Positions 24,501-34,965 of a DNA stretch of 64,000 nt are shown here, in pieces. This DNA is from Eunapius fragilis (taxonomy: Eukaryota; Porifera; Demospongiae; Spongillida; Spongillidae), in assembly GCA_963681505.1 (NCBI GenBank), contig OY811976.1:7073467-7137466 (forward strand), given 5' to 3'. Within the stretch, counting starts at the first letter, position 1; each line of letters begins with the position of its first letter. Below the pieces are notes generated by a model. The model made no database searches. It was not told where the DNA came from and saw nothing but the letters and a program-made list of their open reading frames with translations. A program made the translations under genes and the position numbers.

Positions 24501-25119
24501 ATTAAAGATTCATCATGACCTTCCAAATCTGGAATGAATGAAAGCTAATGAACACATAAAAAATGACTATAAGTAACAATTTAAATAACAGCCATTGGCA
24601 TAGAGGAAGGTAAATATGCATTCCTCCCAGCTCCATGTAGAGATATCATCAGCAACATTTGTAGATGCAATATGGGAGCACACAAAGCGCGCACAACATG
24701 ATAACTATATTTGGTGGGCATACTTACATGCTGCTCCTCTTACGGTTGATAAACTACTTGCATCCACATTTGCATGCAGCTCTGAAAAATAGATATCAGT
24801 TCATAATCAATGTTAGATTACATACTAAAACAAGCATACTAGTCTTAGCATTCCACCAGCGAAGTGTTCGTCCAGGAACAGGGACTTTTGGGTCATGGCA
24901 ATACTTCCTCCGGACACCTTTGCTTGCTACAGTGCAGCACATGAATGGGTATGCTCATACCATGCACACTGATACACATGCAGTTAAATATGCATGGGAG
25001 AAAATAAAAAAAGTATCATTTGATTGATAACGTACCCTCATGCTCTTGGATATACATCGGAATAGGAATGCTGGGATTCCAAAGGTATTCTCGATACCTC
25101 TTTCGAACAGGCACACCAT
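21524..25119 (-). CDS. CACTA (TNP2/Transposase_21-type) transposase, six exons
   Basis: Exons on the minus strand: 25119-25036, 24926-24840, 24781-24728, 24528-23614, 23558-23376 and 23172-21524. Every intron is GT/AG and every join is phase 1, giving one open protein. The early exons encode short basic blocks (GVPVRKRYREYLW; GVRRKYCHDPKVPVPGRTLR). The fourth is strongly acidic with D/E/N/S repeats, then a Cys/His-rich segment (CSLCMQNLEGLNKCSEQHC). The fifth carries IMCCDGVPVFKSS. The sixth has FPAKVTALNITQYNGYYGCP and CPYC, then IPIDYMHAILEGVVKAF, then HSVVHLSRFVQMLGP and GFENMNGYIKQHRHG, the order seen in TNP2-type transposases with a DUF4218-like end. This enzyme family cuts and pastes CACTA elements. 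No stop or frameshift is visible, unlike most elements here, so it may be active or retained by the host. The first exon and TIRs were not found. Confidence 0.82.
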
Positions 25120-25129
25120 CTACATGTAA

Positions 25130-26422
25130 GTAAGTTGAGTTGCAATGCAAAGGTATACACAACATAAAAAGGTTCCCAAGATCAATGAAAACATTATTAA
25201 CTGTATAAACTTTAAGTTTAACTGCTACGAAATATTGTACTTATGTGTGAAGAGAAAAGACAAAAATGAACTGGAAGCCAAGAATATTATATGATTAATT
25301 ATATAGGGGAAGTGACAACTTAACACATTTAATTTGTTTGCACTGATTGTCCAGGTGCTAAATTACTCAGGCCCATAGGCAGCATTAGAAAAGTGGTCAG
25401 GTTGGTAATAGGACTGAAAGAAATAGCAGCTAGGGGGGCTGGGGGAGTGCTGTAAGCTCCCCCAGCGAGGTCTGGGGCGGAACCCCAGAAGCTAACGCAT
25501 TTCCGCGAATCTGAGAGGCAGTTTTGGCAGCAAAATTGCTATGTAGCAATGAAATCTTCCCCTGCATAATGTAATGAATCAAAGACCCGAACAACACTCT
25601 ACCTTTAATGGCCCTCTGTATTTAAAAAATAAATAAATATATATACATTGATGCTTACTAAATAATACACCAAACGCTCGTTTAGGGAAGTTGTACTTAA
25701 TGAGGTGATTAGGGTTTCTCCAACATCTAAAAGAATCTCAGATGACGATTGAAAGTTATAGCGTCGATTGAACAGTCATCCATGAGGCGCTCACGTTGAC
25801 TACAATACTGAATACTAAAATCTATAACGATATAAATGTGACTGGTTTTTAAAATTAGAAACAAAAAATAGCAGCGGATTGCAATTTCATATACATGTAG
25901 CTATTCAATGGCCAGATCTAGAACTAAACAACCATGAAAACTGTTTAGCTGGTAACCTGTGAATATAATTATTATATAATTATCCATACAGTGACCGGGT
26001 ATAGTATACACACAATTGTATATCGTTTTCAGCCGTTTCTGTCGGGGTGGACCTTATATTAAGCTTAGCTTGGGCAAAAAGTGGTCAGACTATAGCCCGA
26101 ATGCCTGACCGGCTGCCACGGCTGTTACGTACGATAACACATCACCTTCACTTTCATCTGCTGCAGCCGGATCCATGAACAAATAGGTATGCCGATCAGA
26201 ATGCAGTGGAATGCTCAGGCGCTGTTACTTTTGCTGGGCCGTAAAATAATGTATTTATAGCACACACCTTAATTTAATTACTGTAGCGTCACGTGCTAAA
26301 AGAGTTGGTCTCTTTTTGTTCAACGGCGGGCCATTTTGTTTTCAGACGGGGCGGGCGAACTCTTCAATTTACGTGCTTTCTAGCGTGCACGTGATATTGC
26401 AGGAGAACTTTGCGCACTGGCT
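25130..26422. other. Gene-free stretch with dispersed repeat fragments
   Basis: 25430-25520 contains a GGGGCGGAACCCCAG-type motif resembling one in R1 (about 1040-1070). Possibly promoter DNA for locus C near 26300-26420. Nothing else is supported. Confidence 0.4.
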
Positions 26423-28555
26423 ATGCCTCCTAAGAGACCAGCGCGATTACCGAAAAGGTACGACGACCTTGTAAGCACCCATGTCCACAAAGAGTGAGTT
26501 CCGGCAGCTTACAAAAATGTGGCATGTGATGCATATATGAGGCATGGTTTTTGTAGTTAAAAAAAAAAAACTGCCTGCATGGGATTCATGCATGCATGTG
26601 TAGCGCGGGAATAGCGTAAAAGCCATATATATATACGATTTAGTCCTATGGCCAGTTTTGTATACACTTATCTATTTTCGACACAGCGCTAGCATTTGCC
26701 ATTGTCGCGGGGGGCCGGTGTTTGGGAAGGATGATAGACTAGAAACTCTTACCTGTGGGTGAGAGTGCGTCCTCTGAAGACTTATAAACAGTGGTAGGCG
26801 TTATTTACGTACGCTGAACTACCTTTTCAGAGTGGTGCAATGTGTTGTGCATTGAGGATAATCGAACGTACAGATGCCTGTCGAGTACGCTATCTATTGA
26901 AGATAAAGGGGTTGTTGAAGAAGACGATCTGATACCAGGAGCAGAGATGGTGTGGAAAAACAAAGGGAAACTGTATACAGTAGTTCTACAGGAGGTGGAT
27001 GGTAAGCATATGGACTAATTTCTTGCACTGACCTGTACAGGTAACCGTTTAAAAGAATTTTCAAGCATGAAAAAAAAAAGCCTTATTGTAATATTTATCG
27101 GTAACACAAAATCAATTTTTGCAATTACTGCATGCATTAAGTTGTCCTAGATTTGTCCAGATTGAAAAAAATTGGTGGCTGTGATTGTAAAGATTTTTGG
27201 GACCTTTTTATGTGGATCAATGCTGCGATATCATACCTATATATAAAATTATGAATCATTTTGAAATTGGATATTCTGAATACATGTTCCCTTATAAATG
27301 GTTCACATATATATATATATACAATATATGTTTGCATGGTATAATGCCTTCTTATCCAAAAGGGAAGCCTAAGCCTGCTAATAAGCATTTGTTTAGTGAC
27401 GATTCTGATTCAGCAGAGGAACATGCTAAGGAAAAGGTACTCATTATGCAATATAGCTTGTGCAATTAAATTTATTTTTCATAATGTGGTGATGTTTATT
27501 TTCTTTTTCTTGTAGACATCACAGCCACAAGCAGAAATTCATAGTGAGCAGGTAAGGAGACACATGTAGTATTTTTAATCTGATATTTTTAAAATCTGTG
27601 TTCAGAGATCAGTTGATCAAGATCAGAACACCTTAGCAGCTACTAAATGTGATGTAAGATAAATTAAATCACATTTTTGGTAATCCACATGTGAACCATG
27701 ACATTGACAATGACTGGCAGTTAGAGCAAACAATGGGAAAACATAACCAGCTGTCTGAAGGTGAGTATTTTGCTTAATTTAATTTCATTCATAAATGTTT
27801 TTCCACAGCAAAGTATTGATGTACTCAATACAAATGTAGTGGCATTGAATAGTTCCGTGCTCACATTGATCACTATTATGGGAAAGACAGACCGTGACCA
27901 TCATCAATTGATGGAAAAAGTCAGTGACTGTGGCGTCCCAAATACAGAAGAAGCAGGCAAAGTTGCTATTGCAGATGTGAAAAGGCCCCAGGTAACATCA
28001 CCACCACCTGAAAGTGAAGAGAAATTTATAATGGTATTATCTGTTTCTATAATTTTTGAGACATAACTTAATAAATGTTTATTTCAATTTTAGGAAAATG
28101 GTGTTGATATAAGAAACATCAAGGCTCATGACATATTCAAATATGCACTAGTCCTAATGGATGCTCTCTTCACAGAAGAAGATATGTCAACTTCATGCTT
28201 TGTTCAGTCAGAGAGTTGAAAAGCAAGTTAGAAACACCCGTTAGAACCTTCAAAAGTGAAACTCCTTGAAGGTAAATTAAATGTTTTTTTTTACTACCAC
28301 CGTTTCTGTTGTGCTAATTTCATTGCTGTACACCTTTTAAATACAAGTGGTGATATGATGATGCAATTGATTTATATATGTACAGAATGTCTGTATAGGA
28401 GGTATGGAAAGAATGCAGTTGAAGAGAACCTTAATGCCATAAGACAGAGGTGCAACCAAAAGTGCCGAGATAAAAAAAAAGAAAAAGAAAAAGAAAGCAA
28501 AATGCATTTGTTGACTAAGGGAGGTAGTGGTACTTCCTCACAAAACATGTCCTAA
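26423..28555 (+). pseudogene. BEN-type gene (locus C), multi-exon with two in-frame stops
   Basis: A likely first exon (26423-26470) reads MPPKRPARLPKRYDDL. Exon 2 is about 26833-27000 (WCNVLCIEDNRTYRCL ... EMVWKNKGKLY). Small exons follow near 27359-27436, 27516-27551, 27607-27655 and 27721-27760, then 27810-27991, 28094-28271 and 28386-28555 (TAA). The 28094 exon encodes DIFKYALVLMDALFTEEDMS then KVKLLEG; the last encodes CLYRRYGKNAVEEN and CNQKCRDKKK. These match loci A and D, including the intron after LLEG, and resemble a BEN domain. Within the 28094 exon, TGA (28217) and TAG (28229) lie in frame between two conserved parts, where locus D is open. The gene is therefore probably dead, unless two compensating base errors exist. 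Some small-exon phases are uncertain. Possible role if ever expressed: nuclear DNA-binding regulator (inference). Confidence 0.6.
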
Positions 28556-28562
28556 CTTGCTA

Positions 28563-28710
28563 CCCAGCTCAACAACTCTGTTTACTCTGCAGCTCATCAA
28601 ACTGTTTACCCAGCAGCTCATCAACTGTTTAGCCAGCTCATCAACTGTTTACTCTGCAGCTCATCAACTGTTTAGCCAGCTCATCAACTGTTTACCAGGT
28701 CATCAAGTGT
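28563..28710. repeat. CAGCTCATCAACTGTTTAC minisatellite
   Basis: Units of about 20-26 bases based on CAGCTCATCAACTGTTTA repeat six to seven times just after the stop of locus C. Confidence 0.85.
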
Positions 28711-28829
28711 TACCCATGTTTATCCAGCTCATACACTGTACATGTATATCATTTTGATTGTAGCTATATAAATGTAAAAGTTATATGCATGTACATGAAG
28801 GCAAGAATGCACTGCAAGATGAAACCAGG

Positions 28830-29040
28830 ATTGAAGCCAAGAATCTTGGCCAAGAGACAAGGATTTTCCGGCAAAGATCTGGGCAGGATCTTGGGCCTCT
28901 TGGCCAAGGTTAACCCCCCCAAGACCCCAGGATCTTGGCCAAGAGAGTGCCCCCAAGATCCCAAGATCTTGGAGCCTCTTGGCCAAGATTGCTGGCCCAA
29001 GATCCCAAGATTACGATGCAAGATCTTGGCCAAGATGTTT
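28830..29040. repeat. CTTGGCCAAGA-rich repeat after locus C
   Basis: Many copies of CTTGGCCAAG and AAGATCTTGG. ATCTTGGCCAAGAT is itself a 14-base perfect palindrome. Same class as 14.93-15.40, 21.14-21.34 and 39.70-40.06 kb. Confidence 0.75.
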
Positions 29041-29077
29041 CCGCTGGGCCTTCCAAAAATAATGGGCGGGTCGTCTG

Positions 29078-29188
29078 CTTCTTCTTCTTCTTCTTCTTCT
29101 TCTTCTTCTTCTTCTTCTTCTTCTTCTTCTTCTTCTTCTTCTTCTTCTTCTTCTTCTTCTTCTTCTTCTTCTTCTTCTTCTTCTTCTT
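29078..29188. repeat. (CTT)37 microsatellite
   Basis: 111 bases of perfect CTT. Poly-Ser, poly-Phe, poly-Glu and poly-Arg open frames across it are artefacts. Confidence 0.98.
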
Positions 29189-29429
29189 GGGAACTCATAA
29201 CTCGGGACAGGAACACTTTTAAGCAATGAAAATTGCACCAATAGCTTTAGAATGTGCTGGAGGACTCGCTTTGATACAAAAACGCCTAAAAGCCTATATA
29301 CGGTCTTACCAATTCTAATTAAAGGTACCTGGAAAATTTTCACAATACGTCTGGATTGAATTAAATCGGTTAAATGAAAGGGGGGAAACCTGCGATGCAA
29401 CAGTGATTTGGGTGTTAAAAAAATTAAGG

Positions 29430-29725
29430 AAACAAGTAAATAAAAACATTCTCTCTGAGAAAGTTGGTGGGATATAGGTTTTTCAGGCAAATAGTATACA
29501 GGTGTAAAAAGCAAGGAAACAAGTTTCATCAGAAGGGAAAATGTAATAGTCCTATATTTAGCACAGAAACAGCATATGCCTTAGTCGAAGTGTGCTAAAT
29601 ATAGGACTATTACATTTTCCCTTCTGATGAAACTTGTTTCCTTGCTTTTTACACCAGTATACTATTTGCCTGAAAAACCTATATCCCACCAACTTTCTCA
29701 AAGAGAATGTTTTTATTTACTTGTT
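29430..29725. mobile_element. Palindromic hairpin MITE, family H, copy 1
   Basis: Two near-perfect inverted arms (about 29430-29565 and 29592-29725) share GTGTAAAAAGCAAGG and CTATATTTAGCAC with a loop of about 25 bases. Related hairpins lie at 44129-44418, 58554-58834, 62817-63100 and 63101-63338. Confidence 0.85.
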
Positions 29726-29776
29726 TATTTGGTGTTCCTAGTTGTTACTTTGGCTAGTGAAGTAGTTTTTCTAAAA

Positions 29777-30300
29777 ATGCCTTCGCGTAATCAAAGGAGG
29801 TTATCTAAGCAACGAGCGGAATACCTCCAAAAGCAAGACGAGAACAAGGCTAAAGCCCGAGCGCTCTATAAGGCCAATCCCGATCAGAAGGCCTTTGTAC
29901 GCGACAGCTACGAGGCCGATCCCGAAAAGATGAAGGCCTCTCTATGCGACAGCTACAAGGCCGATCCCGAAAAGATAAATGCCTCTGTACGCGACAGCTA
30001 CAAGACCGATCCCGACAAGAAGGCCTTTGTACCGACAGTTACAAGGTCCCGAAAGGAAGACCTCTGTACGCGACAGCTGAAATACAGATATTGAATCTAA
30101 GCGTCTGCTAAAAGGCAAGAGGACCTTGAGGAGAACCGCGCTGCTAAAAGAGGACAATTTAGCTGCCATTAAGGCATCTGAAATTGGAAATTATGACCCC
30201 GCTGTCCGATCGGCTAAACGGGCTGCCGAGAGGATGCAATATCGCAGTGGTCACAGAACTACCACTAACACCCAAAGGTATGTCATGGGCATGTAGTATT
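29777..30300 (+). pseudogene. Repeat-rich protein N-terminus, decayed
   Basis: From an ATG at 29777 (MPSRNQRRLSKQRAEYLQ) the frame runs into a 17-residue repeat of the type A-[FS]-V-R-D-S-Y-x-[AT]-D-P-[ED]-K-x-K. Four to five units are present. Near 30030 a short deletion breaks the frame. Related reading resumes in other frames to DPAVRSAKRAAERMQYRS before GTATGT at about 30281. Proteins with such D-P-E-K repeats are common in lineage-expanded helicase/Helitron-like or unassigned families of early animals; that link is from memory and weak. No helicase motif is present here. Confidence 0.5.
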
Positions 30301-30770
30301 GTACTAGCTATTGGAAGATGTGCATGTTGCACAAAACCATTCACTTCACATGTAAAGCATACATGCATGGTGACCCAACTGTGTGTACAGTAGTCCTTTC
30401 TCTTTTGTGACCTGTCTATTGAGTCATCGTTAATCTGGTGTACAAAAAGGCTTTCTCATCTGATGTCTAACATTACTGCACTAGCGTTGCAAGCAGGGAT
30501 GAGGCGACCGACTTTGCATGAACTCCAATGTATTGTTTGGGGGATACCGGGTTGTCACGTGACCCCCCCGCAGCAGGGGTGTGTGGAAGGACCTGTGAGT
30601 AGTATTCTGTGTCGGGTTCGCGACCTGTCCTGGGTTCGCAAGGACTGATCCCCCAAGGGTTAACAAGAGATAGTGAGATGACCCCACAGACCCCCAAATG
30701 TAGGAATTAGAACCTTATTGTGAGGGAAAATACACGGCAATAAGGTGACACAAAATGCAACTGCTAGCTC
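30300..30770. other. No gene; probable 3' DNA of the DIRS element
   Basis: Contains a GGGTTGTCACGTGACCCCCC-type stretch near 30550. I see no coding sequence. Confidence 0.35.
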
Positions 30771-30925
30771 AGTTTAGGCGGGCAATGGTTGCCATCACCG
30801 AAGTGAGGTGTTTACGCACGCGGCGTTCTAATGTAAGAAAAAAAAGCCATGCTGCTCCATCGACCAAGTGCTTGGATCGTGGAGTCCTCAATGCCAGCCA
30901 CCGTGGCTGCTGTCGTGGCCCCAAT

Positions 30926-32001
30926 CAGGGTTGCCGAAGGCCGGCCGACCTTTCAGGCCGGACCTTCTGGCCTGACCTTCGGGCTGGAACCCGGCCTGAA
31001 AGGCCACTTATTAAAATGTAATTAGATTATTAAATTTGAATAATATTATCACAAGATTATATACAATCATTGTGAATTAATCAGTTACACGATATGCCGC
31101 ATACATCAGTAAGTTACGCAGATGAACCAGACCACTGAGACCGGTCCAGACGTAACTAATCTAACTGTTCAGCACCCATGCATTGTGCTTAAGCATTATG
31201 CACGCCTCCAGTTGCTGAGGAAGAAGATTCCATCTTTGACGCTGTTGAATAAGCTTGGCTCTAGAAAATACCCGCTCAGATGGTGCAGATGAGGCATGGA
31301 TTGCCAAGTACTTTCTTGCAAGCTTAGAAATTCTTGGAAAACGCGAGTCGTGCAATTTCCACCATGCAAGGGGATCTATACATAGATAGTACTATCTATG
31401 ATCTATAGGAGAAGTAGCATTCACTAGTCGTGTTTCGGGAACTGAAAGCCAAGCATCAAACTCATCCTTAACTTCTCTACGTAGGTCGTTCGACAAAGGG
31501 CTTGTGGCAGTGGTTGCACCAAGCTTTGTCAGCAAACCCTTCATATCCTCTCTTTTCTACAATTTGAAATGTGCCCACACCACGGAGAGTTGTTTGCGTC
31601 GTTGCGGGTACCTGATAAGCTCATCAGTGTTATAAACCCAGCGATCTGGGTTTATAGGAGACACAAGCTTATGGGATATATCTGCTACAGAGGAGCTACC
31701 AGTCCAACCACAATCAACTGAAGCTGTATTCATAGCGCTAGTGACGGCCAGCTGGCGGTTAACGAATGAATAAACGTCACGCGTGTCACGTGTACTTGTC
31801 TCATACAATTAATTGATATTTTTTTTATTTTTATATTTTTTATATTTTTTTTAATTTATATATTGTAATTTAATATTTAATAATTTTAACATGAAATTTA
31901 ATAATTGTATCTTTCGGGTCGACCTTTCAGACCACGGGCCGGAGCCCTGGCCTGACCTTCAGGTCATAGGCCGGACCCTGGCCTGACTTTTGGCAACCCT
32001 G
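30926..32001. mobile_element. hAT transposon inserted in DIRS recombinase, perfect TSD
   Basis: Ends are CAGGGTTGCC and GGCAACCCTG inverted repeats. The 8-base duplication GCCCCAAT lies at 30918-30925 and 32002-32009, as expected for hAT. The 1076-base body holds a minus-strand hAT C-terminal dimerisation relic. GGCCTGACCTTCAGG-like subterminal repeats follow both ends. It is a deletion derivative that cannot move alone. Confidence 0.93.
31161..31560 (-). pseudogene. hAT transposase C-terminal (dimerisation) relic
   Basis: Reads DEFDAWLSVPETRL, then a stop near 31392, then WWKLHDSRFPRISKLARKYL and IHASSAPSERVFSRAKLI, ending LKHNAWVLNS. The A-R-x-Y-L-x-I-x-A-[ST]-S-A-x-S-E-R-x-F-S pattern is diagnostic of the hAT dimerisation region. 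The DDE catalytic part is missing. Confidence 0.85.
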
Positions 32002-32744
32002 GCCCCAATCCTGAAGCTGTTGCCAGCGTACTCGCTTGGGTTCAACGAAAGAGCTGCCAACGCCTTCCTGACCTCCGATATAAATCGTGGCTTCTGGAGG
32101 GGTACCAGGTCCTTTGTGAGGAAGAAAGGCCTGACGGAGGTGCCCCCTACCACTATAAATGCCAGCGTTGCTGAGATGGGGCAGATGTCGTTGTGTGAGG
32201 GACCGATAAAGACATGATCGCATTTGGCGAAGCTGAGGTATATCTTCACCATGGTTGGCGACGAGGCGTGGTTGAAGGTGACGTCGCCTCACTTAAACTG
32301 GGCCCGATTGACCGCTTTGGGGGACGTAAGGAGTTGCCCCAGACAAAAGAACCCCAAATAGCACAGCGTTGCTGTGGCCCAATAGAGCTGCTGATCTACA
32401 TTGTCGCGCTTGGCCCAGTACCTCTTCAGGCCCCCCAGGATGGTGGGGGTGACCTGGAGGCGAACCTTCTTCGGCTTGCCCGACAAGGCCAGAATGCGCC
32501 TGATGCCCGCTTGTATCCTCTCCAATCTGGGCATGGTGGAACCCCAGAGAAATCTGCATGCTACGCACGGCAGAGAGGAAGGTTTTTATGGTCTGGAGGG
32601 ATAGCTTATCGTTAGTCAACACGTTTACAAAGTAGCACAGCTAGCGCTCAGATACAGGGAAAGGGGAAGGAATGTTGTGTCACAAAACGTGCTAAAACGA
32701 CGCAGTCCAGACTGATAGGTGCGGTGGGTGGATTCTGCTAAGCC

Positions 32745-33202
32745 CTACGCATAATAGAACTGAAGTGGCGCTGTCCAGTTCGGAGACGGCCAGTCGAGGT
32801 CCTTGCGTAGCAAGGCGCTAGGCGTCCAACAGCCTGGCCGGGAGGATGGGTCCGCCCCCTGTACCTGCAGGTGAAAGAGTGGGAGTACATTACGGGTAAG
32901 AGCGTCTGCCGCCGTGTTTTGTACGCCGGGCAGGTGAGTGCAGTGTACCGTGAACCCGTGGTAAGCCTCGCTATAGAAGATGCAGCCCATTAAGTGTATG
33001 AGGTGGTCGACTTTGGACGACCAGGCGACGACTGCTGTCTTGTCGCAATGACAGGTGATATGTGTGGCGGCGAGCCACTGCAGGCCCCAGACGGTGGCTG
33101 ATAATACTATTGGTAGCATCTCCTTAACGGTGGTGGGGAGTGACTTGGACCCACGTGCCAGATGCATCGGTGAATAGCTGGTGGGGTGGACCAGCCAAGG
33201 GT

Positions 33203-33233
<31 letters not shown>

Positions 33234-34226
33234 AGTGAAACCAACGCCCTTCCATTGCTCTACGAACACGAGCCACCAGGATAGGTCTGCGTGGAACTCC
33301 ATGCCAAGGCGGATCAGGTGATGGCCGCGCGCCGAACCTGATATGAGTCGAGGGCGATCATGCGGCGGAGAAAAGTGCGCCCTGGTCCGATGACTTTGCA
33401 GACGTGGTGCAGGAGGCCTACGAGAGATTCCAGCGCTCTTCTGCAGCAGGTCTTCTTGTTGCCCCAGGCACACAGCGCCGCCTGTATATGCACAAGAGCG
33501 TGTCAAGGGGCAGGCGAATGGATCCTGCTCATGGAGTCACTCTTGATGCCTAAGAACATTAGCCGGGTGGTGGGAGCCACACACTTTGCTACAGCCAGCG
33601 CAACACCCAGCTCGTGGCAAGTGTTCTTGAGTGTCCGGAGGTCGTCTGCACACTGTGGGGAGTCGGGCGCGCTTACCACGATGAAGTCGTCGAGGTAATG
33701 CGCAACGTGGGTCACGCCTCTCCTCCGAATGATCCATTCGAGCGCGTCTGCCAGTGCGTTGAAGATATTTGCTGCCGACCGCGGACCGAAGGCAGCATGG
33801 CGTTGCAGTATAATTTCCCTTCCCACTTTATACCAAAGAGTGGTCGGTCGTCGGGGTGGACCGGCACCAGGTCGTAGGCTGCCTCTATGGCGACTTTGGC
33901 TGAGATCCTGGTCCCAGCGCGGTTACCATGGACACAACCGTGTCCATGGAGACGTATGACAATGAGCAAAGAGCCGGGTCGATGCCATCATTAACACTAA
34001 GCCCAGCTGGGAAGGAGAGGTCGGTGATGATCCTCCATTTGCCCGGGGTATGACCCTTGGGAACCACGCCGAGCCGGTTGCACTGGAGGATGCTTGCAAG
34101 GCTCCGGTGAAGGGGGCCCAGCATGCAATCGCTTTCTAGTTCAGTCGTGACAAAGGTGGACACTATTTCAGGGAGGGCGACGGCAGAAGGCATAGAGGTT
34201 GTGCAATGGGCGGAGCGAAGTGACAT
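32745..34226 (-). pseudogene. DIRS reverse transcriptase and RNase H
   Basis: The N-terminal piece (34226-33885) contains NRLGVVPKGHTPGKWRIITD and LSFPAGLSVNDGI. After a frame change, RT continues with FGPRSAANIFNALADALEWI and the catalytic HYLDDFIVV (33503-33826). RNase H follows (33506-32745) with HADLSWWLVFVEQW, KEMLPIVLSATVWGL and HLPGVQNTAADALTRN. At least two frame changes occur. The 30-G tract (33203-33232) encodes poly-Pro inside the RNase H region, where an Asp-containing strand would be expected. Confidence 0.8.
33203..33232. repeat. Homopolymer run of 30 G in RNase H region
   Basis: A run of 30 G inside DIRS coding DNA; read on the minus strand it gives poly-Pro. Confidence 0.95.
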
Positions 34227-34284
34227 TATTTGTGTTATCCGCCATTTTGAGTGTCAAAAGCAATAGAATGGGGTACTATTGGCA

Positions 34285-34530
34285 AGGCTTGTTGTGCAGT
34301 TGGATGCAGTAATCGTTTCATGAAAGGTTCGGGCGTTCATTTTTATCGTTTTCCTCAAGATGAAGAACATAAATCCTAGTGGATAGCAGCAGTGCGCAAA
34401 GATTGGCAAATGAGTACTCGTTGATATGTAGCGTACACTTCGTTTCGGCGGGAAAAAGCAACAACCCCCTATCCCCTGATTATGTTCCTTCCTTATTCGA
34501 GCACATGAAGAGGAAGCGTTTGCATGATAT
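34285..34530 (+). pseudogene. THAP zinc-finger domain relic
   Basis: Frame at 34285: GKACCAVGCSNRFMKGSG, VHFYRFPQDEEH, a TAG near 34378, then WIAAVRKDWQMS. After a shift, SLICSVHFVSAGKSNNPLS and PDYVPSLFEH. The C-x4-C start, the YRFP segment, the W, and the C-x2-HF pair with the PSLF end make a complete THAP signature (C2CH plus AVPTIF-like end), broken by one stop and one frameshift. THAP domains bind DNA, here presumably transposon ends. Confidence 0.8.
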
Positions 34531-34549
34531 GAACAGATTCCACAGTGCG

Positions 34550-34965
34550 CACATAATATAGTTCCTTCATTCCTTGTTGCTATCCAAGATTTGCAAGGAG
34601 TGCTTGAAAGCCGCTGAGAATGTTTTACACTTCCAATAGCAATACTGGTGACAGAGGTACCTGATATAGCATAAACAGTGATATCACCGTTAATGAATAA
34701 ATTATACGCTTCCAAACTTTTGTAGGCCTTACGGCTTTTTCCATGCAGTGTAAATGCTGGGTGTTTGAATTAGATAGCTGGAAATATCAGGATACTCAAC
34801 CTGAGGCCAATTATTCCAATCTACACTAACAACGCCTCTCTCATACGCAACATACGGGTCTTCAAGCACACCTATCAGCTCCAATTTTACCTTGTAACGC
34901 TGTTTGGCAGTGTCATCAAGCGAATAGTAATATTCAGAGTACTTGGCCGTACTTTCTAGCTGCAT
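34550..34965 (-). pseudogene. SWIM/YqaJ-type protein N-terminus relic
   Basis: From ATG at 34965: KYSEYYYSLDDTAKQRYKVK, WPQVEYPDISSYLIQTPSIY, a frameshift near 34735, then SLEAYNLFING and KHSQRLSSTPCKSWIATRNE with GTILCAHC at the end. The AYKSLEAYN-like block followed by a W-I-A-x3-x-G-T-I-L-C-A-H-C segment is typical of animal proteins with a SWIM-like zinc motif ahead of a YqaJ-type nuclease domain, often linked to transposons (from memory). The nuclease part is absent. Confidence 0.55.

Larger units (their letters stand above)
30775..32622 (-). pseudogene. DIRS tyrosine recombinase, split by hAT
   Basis: The part before the insertion (32622-32010) reads LSLQTIKTFLSAVRSMQISL, shifts frame near 32530, meets an in-frame TGA near 32287, and reaches EVRKALAALSLNPSEYAGNS then FRIG. 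The part after it (30925-about 30775) resumes IGATTAATVAGIEDSTIQAL and GRWSS, and after a shift in a T run reaches YIRTP, the probable catalytic Tyr region. The usual H-S-F-R box appears as N-S-F-R, and the first catalytic Arg box (LGFFCLGQLL) has no Arg, so the enzyme is dead even apart from the insertion. Confidence 0.75.
30771..34226 (-). mobile_element. DIRS-type retrotransposon, decayed
   Basis: On the minus strand the order is reverse transcriptase (34226-33503), RNase H (33506-32745), then tyrosine recombinase (32622-about 30775). This order without an integrase is the DIRS hallmark. Frames are broken by shifts and stops, a G30 run lies in the RNase H part, and a hAT element splits the recombinase. 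GC content is higher than in the neighbours. Split terminal repeats were not recognised, so the ends are approximate. Confidence 0.8.

Noticed and set aside
28764..29529. Frames with poly-Glu, poly-Arg, poly-Ser or poly-Phe
   Set aside because: Fully explained by the (CTT)37 tract at 29078-29188.
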